In this document: positions 26,867 to 39,478 of the stretch, piece by piece
How the letters are laid out: every line of letters begins with the position of its first letter
Numbering within the stretch: the first letter of the stretch is position 1
Assembly (NCBI GenBank): GCA_030268105.1
Contig: BSDZ01000094.1
Location: 1-64,000, forward strand
DNA length: 64,000 nt
From: Volvox africanus
Lineage: Eukaryota > Chlorophyta > Chlorophyceae > Chlamydomonadales > Volvocaceae
Direction: 5' to 3'
Translations under genes and position numbers: made by a program
Notes under the pieces: generated by a model
Seen by the model: only the letters and a program-made list of their open reading frames with translations
Database searches by the model: none
Told to the model about the DNA's origin: nothing

Positions 26867-27562
26867 TATGTGGTATTCTGTGTTCTTTTTATCGTACCTA
26901 AGGCTTCATGCAGTGGAGGGGGAGGGGCTGTGGAGGTTTAAACAGCTGGTGGGCAGTCGGACTTCATCAAGTGGTATTCATAGTCAGTGAGACTCCCAAC
27001 TGCACACATGGTATTTGTGCCTAGCATTTAGTCACTTAGCTATGTGATATTCTGTGTTCTTTTTATCGTACCTAAGGCTTCATGCAGTGGAGGGGGAGGG
27101 GCTGTGGAGGTTTAAACAGCTGGTGGGCAGTCGGACTTCATCAAGTGGTATTCATAGTCAGTGAGACTCCCAACTGCACACATGGTATTTGTGCCTAGCA
27201 TTTAGTCACTTAGCTATGTGATATTCTGTGTTCTTTTTATCGTACCTAAGGCTTCATGCAGTGGAGGGGGAGGGGCTGTGGAGGTTTAAACAGCTGGTGG
27301 GCAGTCGGACTTCATCAAGTGGTATTCATAGTCAGTGAGACTCCCAACTGCACACATGGTATTTGTGCCTAGCATTTAGTCACTTAGCTATGTGATATTC
27401 TGTGTTCTTTTTATCGTACCTAAGGCTTCATGCAGTGGAGGGGGAGGGGCTGTGGAGGTTTAAACAGCTGGTGGGCAGTCGGACTTCATCAAGTGGTATT
27501 CATAGTCAGTGAGACTCCCAACTGCACACATGGTATTTGTGCCTAGCATTTAGTCACTTAGC
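26867..27562 (+). repeat. 174-bp minisatellite, array 6 (4 monomers)
   Basis: Four direct 174-bp monomers (696 bp). All have gtcggac; the third-monomer variant of arrays 2-4 is absent. Confidence 0.96.
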
Positions 27563-29082
27563 TGTCATAGACCTGATATAGTTTTAGTTGCATCGTTTCT
27601 TATCTGCCATTCATTAGTGGACCCTAACCAATAGGAGCGTGTCAAATGTGTTTGTTAGTGGATCTGAACCCTAGATGGTTGTCAACTGTTCATCATTGGA
27701 TTCTGACCGATAGGAGCTTGTGAACCGTGTTTGTTAATGGATCTGATTAATGAGCTATTTAACATCCTTCTCAAGTGATTAGGCTGGTGTCATAATCTGC
27801 CATGACGACATGGCATGTGACCAGTTTATTTACAGGGGACTCTCAACTAGACATGCCTGGGACAGCACAAAGGGGGAGGGCATGCGTGCCTCTGTGGGCG
27901 TGTGTGTGCATATGCGTGTGTGCGCATGCATGTGCTGCAGGCATGTGCAATACCATGGTGTTCGAGCCTCGCAGTTGCTCACGAGTGGACGAGCAAGCAG
28001 CAGGCCTCTCCGTGACACCACATGTAAATCGTGCGATGCCTGGATGACCCTTTTTGAGTGTCTCAGTCTCCCCCTGAAGCAGAACAGAGGGGTGCTTTTT
28101 AGGTGTTACACTGTGGGCGACTTGTTCTGAAAACTTGGGAAGAACTGTTTGGATTTTACTCCGCATGGAGAGCTGTATCTCCATGCAGCGCTGCACAGCC
28201 AAATTGCATTTTACTGCAGCAGGCTCTCACTAAGGTGTATGTATGTTCATACAAGGGTTCAACAATCGTTGGCATTATGACATTATGGTGCCCCAACTTG
28301 GGCGTCCATGCCCATCATGGAGATGGCACCGGAAGGCCTTCGGCGTGCTCCATCTTTATTAATTTCAGGACACGTGATAGTGTACGGCAAGCTACCGTGG
28401 GCCACAGTCCAGTGGTCGCATTATGTAAGGAATTTCAGGACTTTAGATTCCCTACTATGGGGAAGACCAGTACTATACAAGGTGATAACCTTGCGCTCTT
28501 GGGGCCTCCGAACCGGTATTGGTGAAACACACACTTGTGCGGTGTTGATGTCTTTGAGCTTACGCGAGCTCAATTGTACCAATTGAAATTACAGTTCAAT
28601 AGGAGCTCAAGAAATCCTTTGCGATGAACCTACGTAATCTGTTGTTCCAATGTACGGCCCGAAGCCACGAACAGCGGACCGATTATGGTAATACGGGGTT
28701 CTTATCGCCACACGGAAGCGCCCCTACATTGCCATTCAAATTACTTTGCTTCAGTGTTACAACCGGATAAAGGAAAGCTGTGAAACCTTCGCCTTTAGAC
28801 CTGATTATGCTCCGTCGCTCTACATAACCATAGCCCACCCTGTGTGACCCATTAACATCCTAACTAGTTATTTTAAAACCATTTTCCATAATTGCTTTCG
28901 AATTCCTTAGAGAGACTCCAAAGAACAGGCTTTGGCCTGTCAACACAACCGTTTGCCTCTAGACAAAACCTTAGTGTCGTTTATTGAGTAATACATCTCA
29001 ACGATTTGCTTAGCGATAGTGCTTCATTGGACGCTTCGATTACCGGCTCCTTGACCACGACCCGGCTGTCCAGGCGTCAGCC

Positions 29083-31623
29083 ATGATCTCGCTGTTGGTG
29101 AAACTGGGCTTCAAGCCTAAGGATCGTGCTTATGAGAGGATCGACACAATCTCGGACACCAACAGCACCGCTAACGATAATGACAGCGTTATGAGCAACA
29201 GCAGCTGCCTAAATGGCAAAGCTGTAGAGCAGCCTGCAGGTGGAGTGGTCGTCACTCCTTTGCGTGAACTAATGAAGAAGTTTAGCCGCAAGTGGATTCC
29301 GACAGAAAAGGTGAATTCGTGTTGCTGTCTTTCCTGATGTTCAGTTCTAAGTAAGGCCAACTCCCATCAAGCCTGCCTTTCGTCGTCGTTTATGTTTTCT
29401 TCGATTCCGTCTTTTTTCGGTCATTCCGTGACATCCCATCCCTTCCACCTTTTCTGTCGCAGCCTCTTCAGCGGTTCGGGAAGCTCGAGGGCGAAGAATC
29501 CTTGACGTTGCAGGAGCGGTTGTCCGCGCGGCGCCTGCAAATAGCTGAGAAGGGGACTCTGCTTAAGGTCCTGCTATCCTGGGTGAGTTTGAGCTGATCA
29601 GGAGTTTGCTCCAGCAGTGGTGATGGGTGTTGAGATGCCTTGGGGGTCGCTTGTCTGACAGTCGCTCGATGTGATTGGGCCATGCGCCGACCCGCACCGC
29701 TTGCTGACTATCGACCAACGTGTCGACCCCCCGTCTTTTGCGTGCGCACAACAGAAGGGCGCGCCCGAGAATCTTCACCAGGCCGGAGCCCAACTGGAAG
29801 CCCAGCCAGTTCCAGCAGCGCAGCAGGTGGTGGGTCAGACCTGACGCCTGAGGGGGTTCCGGGGAGGAGGTCGCCTTTCTCATACCAGTGCGCGGCTTGT
29901 GCTGCACTGTGTTGGTTGCAAAGTGCCTGCAGGAAAGCGCTTCTCAGGGGAGGCGAATGGGGAACATGGTTTCCGAGGGGAGGGGAGACGGACGGAGGGA
30001 GTTGCCCGAGGGTGACACGGGGGTGGGCTCATCATACATGTCGTTATTTTGTCGTCGTTCAGATGTCGCCGAAACTAATTTGTGTACATGCGCTTGTGTT
30101 TGGACGTCCAATACCCCCTCGGAAACACATCAAGATGCTTTCCGTGATGCAGATGTTCCATGTCTACGCACGTAAACGGTGCACTAACTGATGAAAAGCT
30201 TTTTTGTGTGTCTCGTTCTCTGCCAGCAGGAGCCGCAGCTGGAGAGTGAGGAGAACAACGTGCAGCAATGCGCGGGTGGCGTGATGGCCCCGTCGGGGTT
30301 GGCGGGAGCAGCGGCGGCCATTGAGCTAGCATATCAGCGGTAGGTGCAGTGTATAACTAGGTGTACGGCGGAGTGACGTGGTAGTGCGTGGCGGTCTGAG
30401 TACGTGGCGGCAAATGCATGAAGGAGTACGTGTTTCGGATGTGCGACTTCCTGTTTACCCGAAACCCACAATGCTGGGATCTCTTGCTTACACCTGCAAC
30501 CCCACCCATGCCTTTTCCATACAGGTTGGACGAGACCACCGAAGCTGAGGGCTTCGAGGGCTTCCAAGTCCAGGTGCGTGGGCAAGAAGTCATCGAAGCA
30601 ACATAGTCTTATGTATACAAAACCCGACAACTGCTGGATGTTCGCTCTTTTATCTGCAGGTGTCAGATTTGATTTCGCAACTCGAGAAGCTGAGGTCGGG
30701 GGCCGCCATGATGGAGGCCAGGAAGGGGGGCCTTTCCGGGGCCTCTACAGACCTGCAGGGCAGCAGCATCACTGCCAAATTTGCCATCATCCCTGCCGCC
30801 AGCTGTCCTGCTATGGGCGCCACGAGTCCGCCTTCTGCAGTCGAAGTCGCAGATGCTGGTGCCGCTTCCATTTTCATCAACAAGGCTGCGCAGCAACCCC
30901 AGGAGTTGTACCAACCCCTGGAGCTCACGCAGCCACCAAAACCGCACCCGAAAACCCCAGAGCGGCGTCTGCCCCCTGAGGCACGGAACTGGGGTCTGCA
31001 GGACTGCCGGTCCTGGGCGGGGGAGCAGCATTGGTCGTCCTGGGCGGAGGTTCAGGCGTTTACCAAGACGCTTGAGCCGACCCTGGCAGAAGCCATTCGT
31101 GAAGCAAGTAAGTCTGGTGGTGTGCACGTCGCGCTCCATCTCATGCTAGCTAGGTGCATGGTACTGCTGAGGGGTTGTCATTGTGTGAGGGGTTGTGAAA
31201 AGACACCCCTGAAACTAGGTCTGCTGACTGGTTTGGCTCCCAAGTATCCTGTTCTATCTGCTGACTCAGCAGGCAGTGGGCCTTGCCACCTGCTGTCTGC
31301 CTGCACATCTAAGCGCAGCCCACCTTACATTAATTGATTTCTGGCACAGAGACGTTCGCTCTCCCCCACACACTTTGCCCTCTTTAGGCCTCGAGCACAA
31401 TCCACTTGTTGCCTTCGGGAAGGAGCAGGCGGCAGCTCCAGCAATTTCCTATGTGCAGCTCAAGCTGATGGAGCTTTGTGGCTCCAATCGTTGGGGGACG
31501 GCGTCCATCAAGGCCGCCTCGCTTGAGGGGCCCCGCAAGAGGCGCCCTTTCTTGGCGGCCTTCCTAAGGGCTGCCAAGGGAATCACAGAGCCGTGTGTTC
31601 AGCGTGGGGGCATTCGGCTCTGA
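29083..31623 (+). CDS. Tandem orphan gene, copy 6
   Basis: Same exon layout and predicted protein as the copy at 7595. The intron 6 and 3'-flank haplotype is that of copies 3 and 5, and the upstream region has the gattctgacc form also seen in units 1, 5 and 9. Confidence 0.78.
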
Positions 31624-32064
31624 TCGAGCTGGGGCGGTTTTGCAGGAAGTGCACGCACTGATATGTACCTACTACCCTCCTTGCTAGCTAGCCGGATTGC
31701 TAGATGGTCATCTCGAGCCATCGATTTTGTTTGCCAAGTCGTGATGCTTAGCGTTGTTAAACACTGCACCCTTAATCGACGGTGACGTGGTTATTAAGAA
31801 AAGAGGGACTCAAGACACCTAGAGCGGAACTAAAGGCTCTGAGGCCTGATGGTGACCGTGACCATGGCCGTAGTAGCACCAAGGGGCGGTGACTGGCTGA
31901 ATAGCGCGGCACTTTACATTACGTATGTTAGGGCTCTCGTGAGAGATGTCCGGTGTGGTGGCTTGCAGGTGGCTGCTGCGGCTTAGGCGTGATGTTAGGC
32001 TGGGGTTTGCAGGTTTGGTTAGCTTTCTCATGTACATGTTTGTTTTCGGGCACCCCCAGTTTTG

Positions 32065-32760
32065 TATGTGGTATTCTGTGTTCTTTTTATCGTACCTAAG
32101 GCTTCATGCAGTGGAGGGGGAGGGGCTGTGGAGGTTTAAACAGCTGGTGGGCAGTCGGACTTCATCAAGTGGTATTCATAGTCAGTGAGACTCCCAACTG
32201 CACACATGGTATTTGTGCCTAGCATTTAGTCACTTAGCTATGTGATATTCTGTGTTCTTTTTATCGTACCTAAGGCTTCATGCAGTGGAGGGGGAGGGGC
32301 TGTGGAGGTTTAAACAGCTGGTGGGCAGTCGGACTTCATCAAGTGGTATTCATAGTCAGTGAGACTCCCAACTGCACACATGGTATTTGTGCCTAGCATT
32401 TAGTCACTTAGCTATGTGATATTCTGTGTTCTTTTTATCGTACCTAAGGCTTCATGCAGTGGAGGGGGAGGGGCTGTGGAGGTTTAAACAGCTGGTGGGC
32501 AGTCCGACTTCATCAAGTGGTATTCATAGTCAGTGAGACTCCCAACTGCACACATGGTATTTGTGCCTAGCATTTAGTCACTTAGCTATGTGATATTCTG
32601 TGTTCTTTTTATCGTACCTAAGGCTTCATGCAGTGGAGGGGGAGGGGCTGTGGAGGTTTAAACAGCTGGTGGGCAGTCGGACTTCATCAAGTGGTATTCA
32701 TAGTCAGTGAGACTCCCAACTGCACACATGGTATTTGTGCCTAGCATTTAGTCACTTAGC
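32065..32760 (+). repeat. 174-bp minisatellite, array 7 (4 monomers)
   Basis: Four direct 174-bp monomers (696 bp) with the gtccgac variant in the third, near 32504. Confidence 0.96.
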
Positions 32761-34280
32761 TGTCATAGACCTGATATAGTTTTAGTTGCATCGTTTCTTA
32801 TCTGCCATTCATTAGTGGACCCTAACCAATAGGAGCGTGTCAAATGTGTTTGTTAGTGGATCTGAACCCTAGATGGTTGTCAACTGTTCATCATTGGATT
32901 CTATCCGATAGGAGCTTGTGAACCGTGTTTGTTAATGGATCTGATTAATGAGCTATTTAACATCCTTCTCAAGTGATTAGGCTGGTGTCATAATCTGCCA
33001 TGACGACATGGCATGTGACCAGTTTATTTACAGGGGACTCTCAACTAGACATGCCTGGGACAGCACAAAGGGGGAGGGCATGCGTGCCTCTGTGGGCGTG
33101 TGTGTGCATATGCGTGTGTGCGCATGCATGTGCTGCAGGCATGTGCAATACCATGGTGTTCGAGCCTCGCAGTTGCTCACGAGTGGACGAGCAAGCAGCA
33201 GGCCTCTCCGTGACACCACATGTAAATCGTGCGATGCCTGGATGACCCTTTTTGAGTGTCTCAGTCTCCCCCTGAAGCAGAACAGAGGGGTGCTTTTTAG
33301 GTGTTACACTGTGGGCGACTTGTTCTGAAAACTTGGGAAGAACTGTTTGGATTTTACTCCGCATGGAGAGCTGTATCTCCATGCAGCGCTGCACAGCCAA
33401 ATTGCATTTTACTGCAGCAGGCTCTCACTAAGGTGTATGTATGTTCATACAAGGGTTCAACAATCGTTGGCATTATGACATTATGGTGCCCCAACTTGGG
33501 CGTCCATGCCCATCATGGAGATGGCACCGGAAGGCCTTCGGCGTGCTCCATCTTTATTAATTTCAGGACACGTGATAGTGTACGGCAAGCTACCGTGGGC
33601 CACAGTCCAGTGGTCGCATTATGTAAGGAATTTCAGGACTTTAGATTCCCTACTATGGGGAAGACCAGTACTATACAAGGTGATAACCTTGCGCTCTTGG
33701 GGCCTCCGAACCGGTATTGGTGAAACACACACTTGTGCGGTGTTGATGTCTTTGAGCTTACGCGAGCTCAATTGTACCAATTGAAATTACAGTTCAATAG
33801 GAGCTCAAGAAATCCTTTGCGATGAACCTACGTAATCTGTTGTTCCAATGTACGGCCCGAAGCCACGAACAGCGGACCGATTATGGTAATACGGGGTTCT
33901 TATCGCCACACGGAAGCGCCCCTACATTGCCATTCAAATTACTTTGCTTCAGTGTTACAACCGGATAAAGGAAAGCTGTGAAACCTTCGCCTTTAGACCT
34001 GATTATGCTCCGTCGCTCTACATAACCATAGCCCACCCTGTGTGACCCATTAACATCCTAACTAGTTATTTTAAAACCATTTTCCATAATTGCTTTCGAA
34101 TTCCTTAGAGAGACTCCAAAGAACAGGCTTTGGCCTGTCAACACAACCGTTTGCCTCTAGACAAAACCTTAGTGTCGTTTATTGAGTAATACATCTCAAC
34201 GATTTGCTTAGCGATAGTGCTTCATTGGACGCTTCGATTACCGGCTCCTTGACCACGACCCGGCTGTCCAGGCGTCAGCC

Positions 34281-36821
34281 ATGATCTCGCTGTTGGTGAA
34301 ACTGGGCTTCAAGCCTAAGGATCGTGCTTATGAGAGGATCGACACAATCTCGGACACCAACAGCACCGCTAACGATAATGACAGCGTTATGAGCAACAGC
34401 AGCTGCCTAAATGGCAAAGCTGTAGAGCAGCCTGCAGGTGGAGTGGTCGTCACTCCTTTGCGTGAACTAATGAAGAAGTTTAGCCGCAAGTGGATTCCGA
34501 CAGAAAAGGTGAATTCGTGTTGCTGTCTTTCCTGATGTTCAGTTCTAAGTAAGGCCAACTCCCATCAAGCCTGCCTTTCGTCGTCGTTTATGTTTTCTTC
34601 GATTCCGTCTTTTTTCGGTCATTCCGTGACATCCCATCCCTTCCACCTTTTCTGTCGCAGCCTCTTCAGCGGTTCGGGAAGCTCGAGGGCGAAGAATCCT
34701 TGACGTTGCAGGAGCGGTTGTCCGCGCGGCGCCTGCAAATAGCTGAGAAGGGGACTCTGCTTAAGGTCCTGCTATCCTGGGTGAGTTTGAGCTGATCAGG
34801 AGTTTGCTCCAGCAGTGGTGATGGGTGTTGAGATGCCTTGGGGGTCGCTTGTCTGACAGTCGCTCGATGTGATTGGGCCATGCGCCGACCCGCACCGCTT
34901 GCTGACTATCGACCAACGTGTCGACCCCCCGTCTTTTGCGTGCGCACAACAGAAGGGCGCGCCCGAGAATCTTCACCAGGCCGGAGCCCAACTGGAAGCC
35001 CAGCCAGTTCCAGCAGCGCAGCAGGTGGTGGGTCAGACCTGACGCCTGAGGGGGTTCCGGGGAGGAGGTCGCCTTTCTCATACCAGTGCGCGGCTTGTGC
35101 TGCACTGTGTTGGTTGCAAAGTGCCTGCAGGAAAGCGCTTCTCAGGGGAGGCGAATGGGGAACATGGTTTCCGAGGGGAGGGGAGACGGACGGAGGGAGT
35201 TGCCCGAGGGTGACACGGGGGTGGGCTCATCATACATGTCGTTATTTTGTCGTCGTTCAGATGTCGCCGAAACTAATTTGTGTACATGCGCTTGTGTTTG
35301 GACGTCCAATACCCCCTCGGAAACACATCAAGATGCTTTCCGTGATGCAGATGTTCCATGTCTACGCACGTAAACGGTGCACTAACTGATGAAAAGCTTT
35401 TTTGTGTGTCTCGTTCTCTGCCAGCAGGAGCCGCAGCTGGAGAGTGAGGAGAACAACGTGCAGCAATGCGCGGGTGGCGTGATGGCCCCGTCGGGGTTGG
35501 CGGGAGCAGCGGCGGCCATTGAGCTAGCATATCAGCGGTAGGTGCAGTGTATAACTAGGTGTACGGCGGAGTGACGTGGTAGTGCGTGGCGGTCTGAGTA
35601 CGTGGCGGCAAATGCATGAAGGAGTACGTGTTTCGGATGTGCGACTTCCTGTTTACCCGAAACCCACAATGCTGGGATCTCTTGCTTACACCTGCAACCC
35701 CACCCATGCCTTTTCCATACAGGTTGGACGAGACCACCGAAGCTGAGGGCTTCGAGGGCTTCCAAGTCCAGGTGCGTGGGCAAGAAGTCATCGAAGCAAC
35801 ATAGTCTTATGTATACAAAACCCGACAACTGCTGGATGTTCGCTCTTTTATCTGCAGGTGTCAGATTTGATTTCGCAACTCGAGAAGCTGAGGTCGGGGG
35901 CCGCCATGATGGAGGCCAGGAAGGGGGGCCTTTCCGGGGCCTCTACAGACCTGCAGGGCAGCAGCATCACTGCCAAATTTGCCATCATCCCTGCCGCCAG
36001 CTGTCCTGCTATGGGCGCCACGAGTCCGCCTTCTGCAGTCGAAGTCGCAGATGCTGGTGCCGCTTCCATTTTCATCAACAAGGCTGCGCAGCAACCCCAG
36101 GAGTTGTACCAACCCCTGGAGCTCACGCAGCCACCAAAACCGCACCCGAAAACCCCAGAGCGGCGTCTGCCCCCTGAGGCACGGAACTGGGGTCTGCAGG
36201 ACTGCCGGTCCTGGGCGGGGGAGCAGCATTGGTCGTCCTGGGCGGAGGTTCAGGCGTTTACCAAGACGCTTGAGCCGACCCTGGCAGAAGCCATTCGTGA
36301 AGCAAGTAAGTCTGGTGGTGTGCACGTCGCGCTCCATCTCATGCTAGCTAGGTGCATGGTACTGCTGAGGGGTTGTCATTGTGTGAGGGGTTGTGAAAAG
36401 ACACCCCTGAGTCTAGGTCTGCTGACTGGTTTGGCTCCCAAGTATCCTGTTCTATCTGCTGACTCAGCAGGCAGTGGGCCTTGCCACCTGCTGTCTGCCT
36501 GCACATCTAAGCGCAGCCCACCTTACATTAATTGATTTCTGGCACAGAGACGTTCGCTCTCCCCCACACACTTTGCCCTCTTTAGGCCTCGAGCACAATC
36601 CACTTGTTGCCTTCGGGAAGGAGCAGGCGGCAGCTCCAGCAATTTCCTATGTGCAGCTCAAGCTGATGGAGCTTTGTGGCTCCAATCGTTGGGGGACGGC
36701 GTCCATCAAGGCCGCCTCGCTTGAGGGGCCCCGCAAGAGGCGCCCTTTCTTGGCGGCCTTCCTAAGGGCTGCCAAGGGAATCACAGAGCCGTGTGTTCAG
36801 CGTGGGGGCATTCGGCTCTGA
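34281..36821 (+). CDS. Tandem orphan gene, copy 7
   Basis: Same exon layout and predicted protein as the copy at 7595. Intron 6 is a recombinant: it has gtactgctg near 36359, as in copies 3, 5 and 6, followed by gagtctagg near 36409, as in copies 1, 2 and 4. Copy 8 has the same combination. Confidence 0.78.
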
Positions 36822-37262
36822 TCGAGCTGGGGCGGTTTTGCAGGAAGTGCACGCACTGATATGTACCTACTACCCTCCTTGCTAGCTAGCCGGATTGCTA
36901 GATGGTCATCTCGAGCCATCGATTTTGTTTGCCAAGTCGTGATGCTTAGCGTTGTTAAACACTGCACCCTTAATCGACGGTGACGTGGTTATTAAGAAAA
37001 GAGGGACTCAAGACACCTAGAGCGGAACTAAAGGCTCTGAGGCCTGATGGTGACCGTGACCATGGCCGTAGTAGCACCAAGGGGCGGTGACTGGCTGAAT
37101 AGCGCGGCACTTTACATTACGTATGTTAGGGCTCTCGTGAGAGATGTCCGGTGTGGTGGCTTGCAGGTGGCTGCTGCGGCTTAGGCGTGATGTTAGGCTG
37201 GGGTTTGCAGGTTTGGTTAGCTTTCTCATGTACATGTTTGTTTTCGGGCACCCCCAGTTTTG

Positions 37263-37958
37263 TATGTGGTATTCTGTGTTCTTTTTATCGTACCTAAGGC
37301 TTCATGCAGTGGAGGGGGAGGGGCTGTGGAGGTTTAAACAGCTGGTGGGCAGTCGGACTTCATCAAGTGGTATTCATAGTCAGTGAGACTCCCAACTGCA
37401 CACATGGTATTTGTGCCTAGCATTTAGTCACTTAGCTATGTGATATTCTGTGTTCTTTTTATCGTACCTAAGGCTTCATGCAGTGGAGGGGGAGGGGCTG
37501 TGGAGGTTTAAACAGCTGGTGGGCAGTCGGACTTCATCAAGTGGTATTCATAGTCAGTGAGACTCCCAACTGCACACATGGTATTTGTGCCTAGCATTTA
37601 GTCACTTAGCTATGTGATATTCTGTGTTCTTTTTATCGTACCTAAGGCTTCATGCAGTGGAGGGGGAGGGGCTGTGGAGGTTTAAACAGCTGGTGGGCAG
37701 TCCGACTTCATCAAGTGGTATTCATAGTCAGTGAGACTCCCAACTGCACACATGGTATTTGTGCCTAGCATTTAGTCACTTAGCTATGTGATATTCTGTG
37801 TTCTTTTTATCGTACCTAAGGCTTCATGCAGTGGAGGGGGAGGGGCTGTGGAGGTTTAAACAGCTGGTGGGCAGTCGGACTTCATCAAGTGGTATTCATA
37901 GTCAGTGAGACTCCCAACTGCACACATGGTATTTGTGCCTAGCATTTAGTCACTTAGC
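37263..37958 (+). repeat. 174-bp minisatellite, array 8 (4 monomers)
   Basis: Four direct 174-bp monomers (696 bp) with the gtccgac variant in the third, near 37702. Confidence 0.96.
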
Positions 37959-39478
37959 TGTCATAGACCTGATATAGTTTTAGTTGCATCGTTTCTTATC
38001 TGCCATTCATTAGTGGACCCTAACCAATAGGAGCGTGTCAAATGTGTTTGTTAGTGGATCTGAACCCTAGATGGTTGTCAACTGTTCATCATTGGATTCT
38101 ATCCGATAGGAGCTTGTGAACCGTGTTTGTTAATGGATCTGATTAATGAGCTATTTAACATCCTTCTCAAGTGATTAGGCTGGTGTCATAATCTGCCATG
38201 ACGACATGGCATGTGACCAGTTTATTTACAGGGGACTCTCAACTAGACATGCCTGGGACAGCACAAAGGGGGAGGGCATGCGTGCCTCTGTGGGCGTGTG
38301 TGTGCATATGCGTGTGTGCGCATGCATGTGCTGCAGGCATGTGCAATACCATGGTGTTCGAGCCTCGCAGTTGCTCACGAGTGGACGAGCAAGCAGCAGG
38401 CCTCTCCGTGACACCACATGTAAATCGTGCGATGCCTGGATGACCCTTTTTGAGTGTCTCAGTCTCCCCCTGAAGCAGAACAGAGGGGTGCTTTTTAGGT
38501 GTTACACTGTGGGCGACTTGTTCTGAAAACTTGGGAAGAACTGTTTGGATTTTACTCCGCATGGAGAGCTGTATCTCCATGCAGCGCTGCACAGCCAAAT
38601 TGCATTTTACTGCAGCAGGCTCTCACTAAGGTGTATGTATGTTCATACAAGGGTTCAACAATCGTTGGCATTATGACATTATGGTGCCCCAACTTGGGCG
38701 TCCATGCCCATCATGGAGATGGCACCGGAAGGCCTTCGGCGTGCTCCATCTTTATTAATTTCAGGACACGTGATAGTGTACGGCAAGCTACCGTGGGCCA
38801 CAGTCCAGTGGTCGCATTATGTAAGGAATTTCAGGACTTTAGATTCCCTACTATGGGGAAGACCAGTACTATACAAGGTGATAACCTTGCGCTCTTGGGG
38901 CCTCCGAACCGGTATTGGTGAAACACACACTTGTGCGGTGTTGATGTCTTTGAGCTTACGCGAGCTCAATTGTACCAATTGAAATTACAGTTCAATAGGA
39001 GCTCAAGAAATCCTTTGCGATGAACCTACGTAATCTGTTGTTCCAATGTACGGCCCGAAGCCACGAACAGCGGACCGATTATGGTAATACGGGGTTCTTA
39101 TCGCCACACGGAAGCGCCCCTACATTGCCATTCAAATTACTTTGCTTCAGTGTTACAACCGGATAAAGGAAAGCTGTGAAACCTTCGCCTTTAGACCTGA
39201 TTATGCTCCGTCGCTCTACATAACCATAGCCCACCCTGTGTGACCCATTAACATCCTAACTAGTTATTTTAAAACCATTTTCCATAATTGCTTTCGAATT
39301 CCTTAGAGAGACTCCAAAGAACAGGCTTTGGCCTGTCAACACAACCGTTTGCCTCTAGACAAAACCTTAGTGTCGTTTATTGAGTAATACATCTCAACGA
39401 TTTGCTTAGCGATAGTGCTTCATTGGACGCTTCGATTACCGGCTCCTTGACCACGACCCGGCTGTCCAGGCGTCAGCC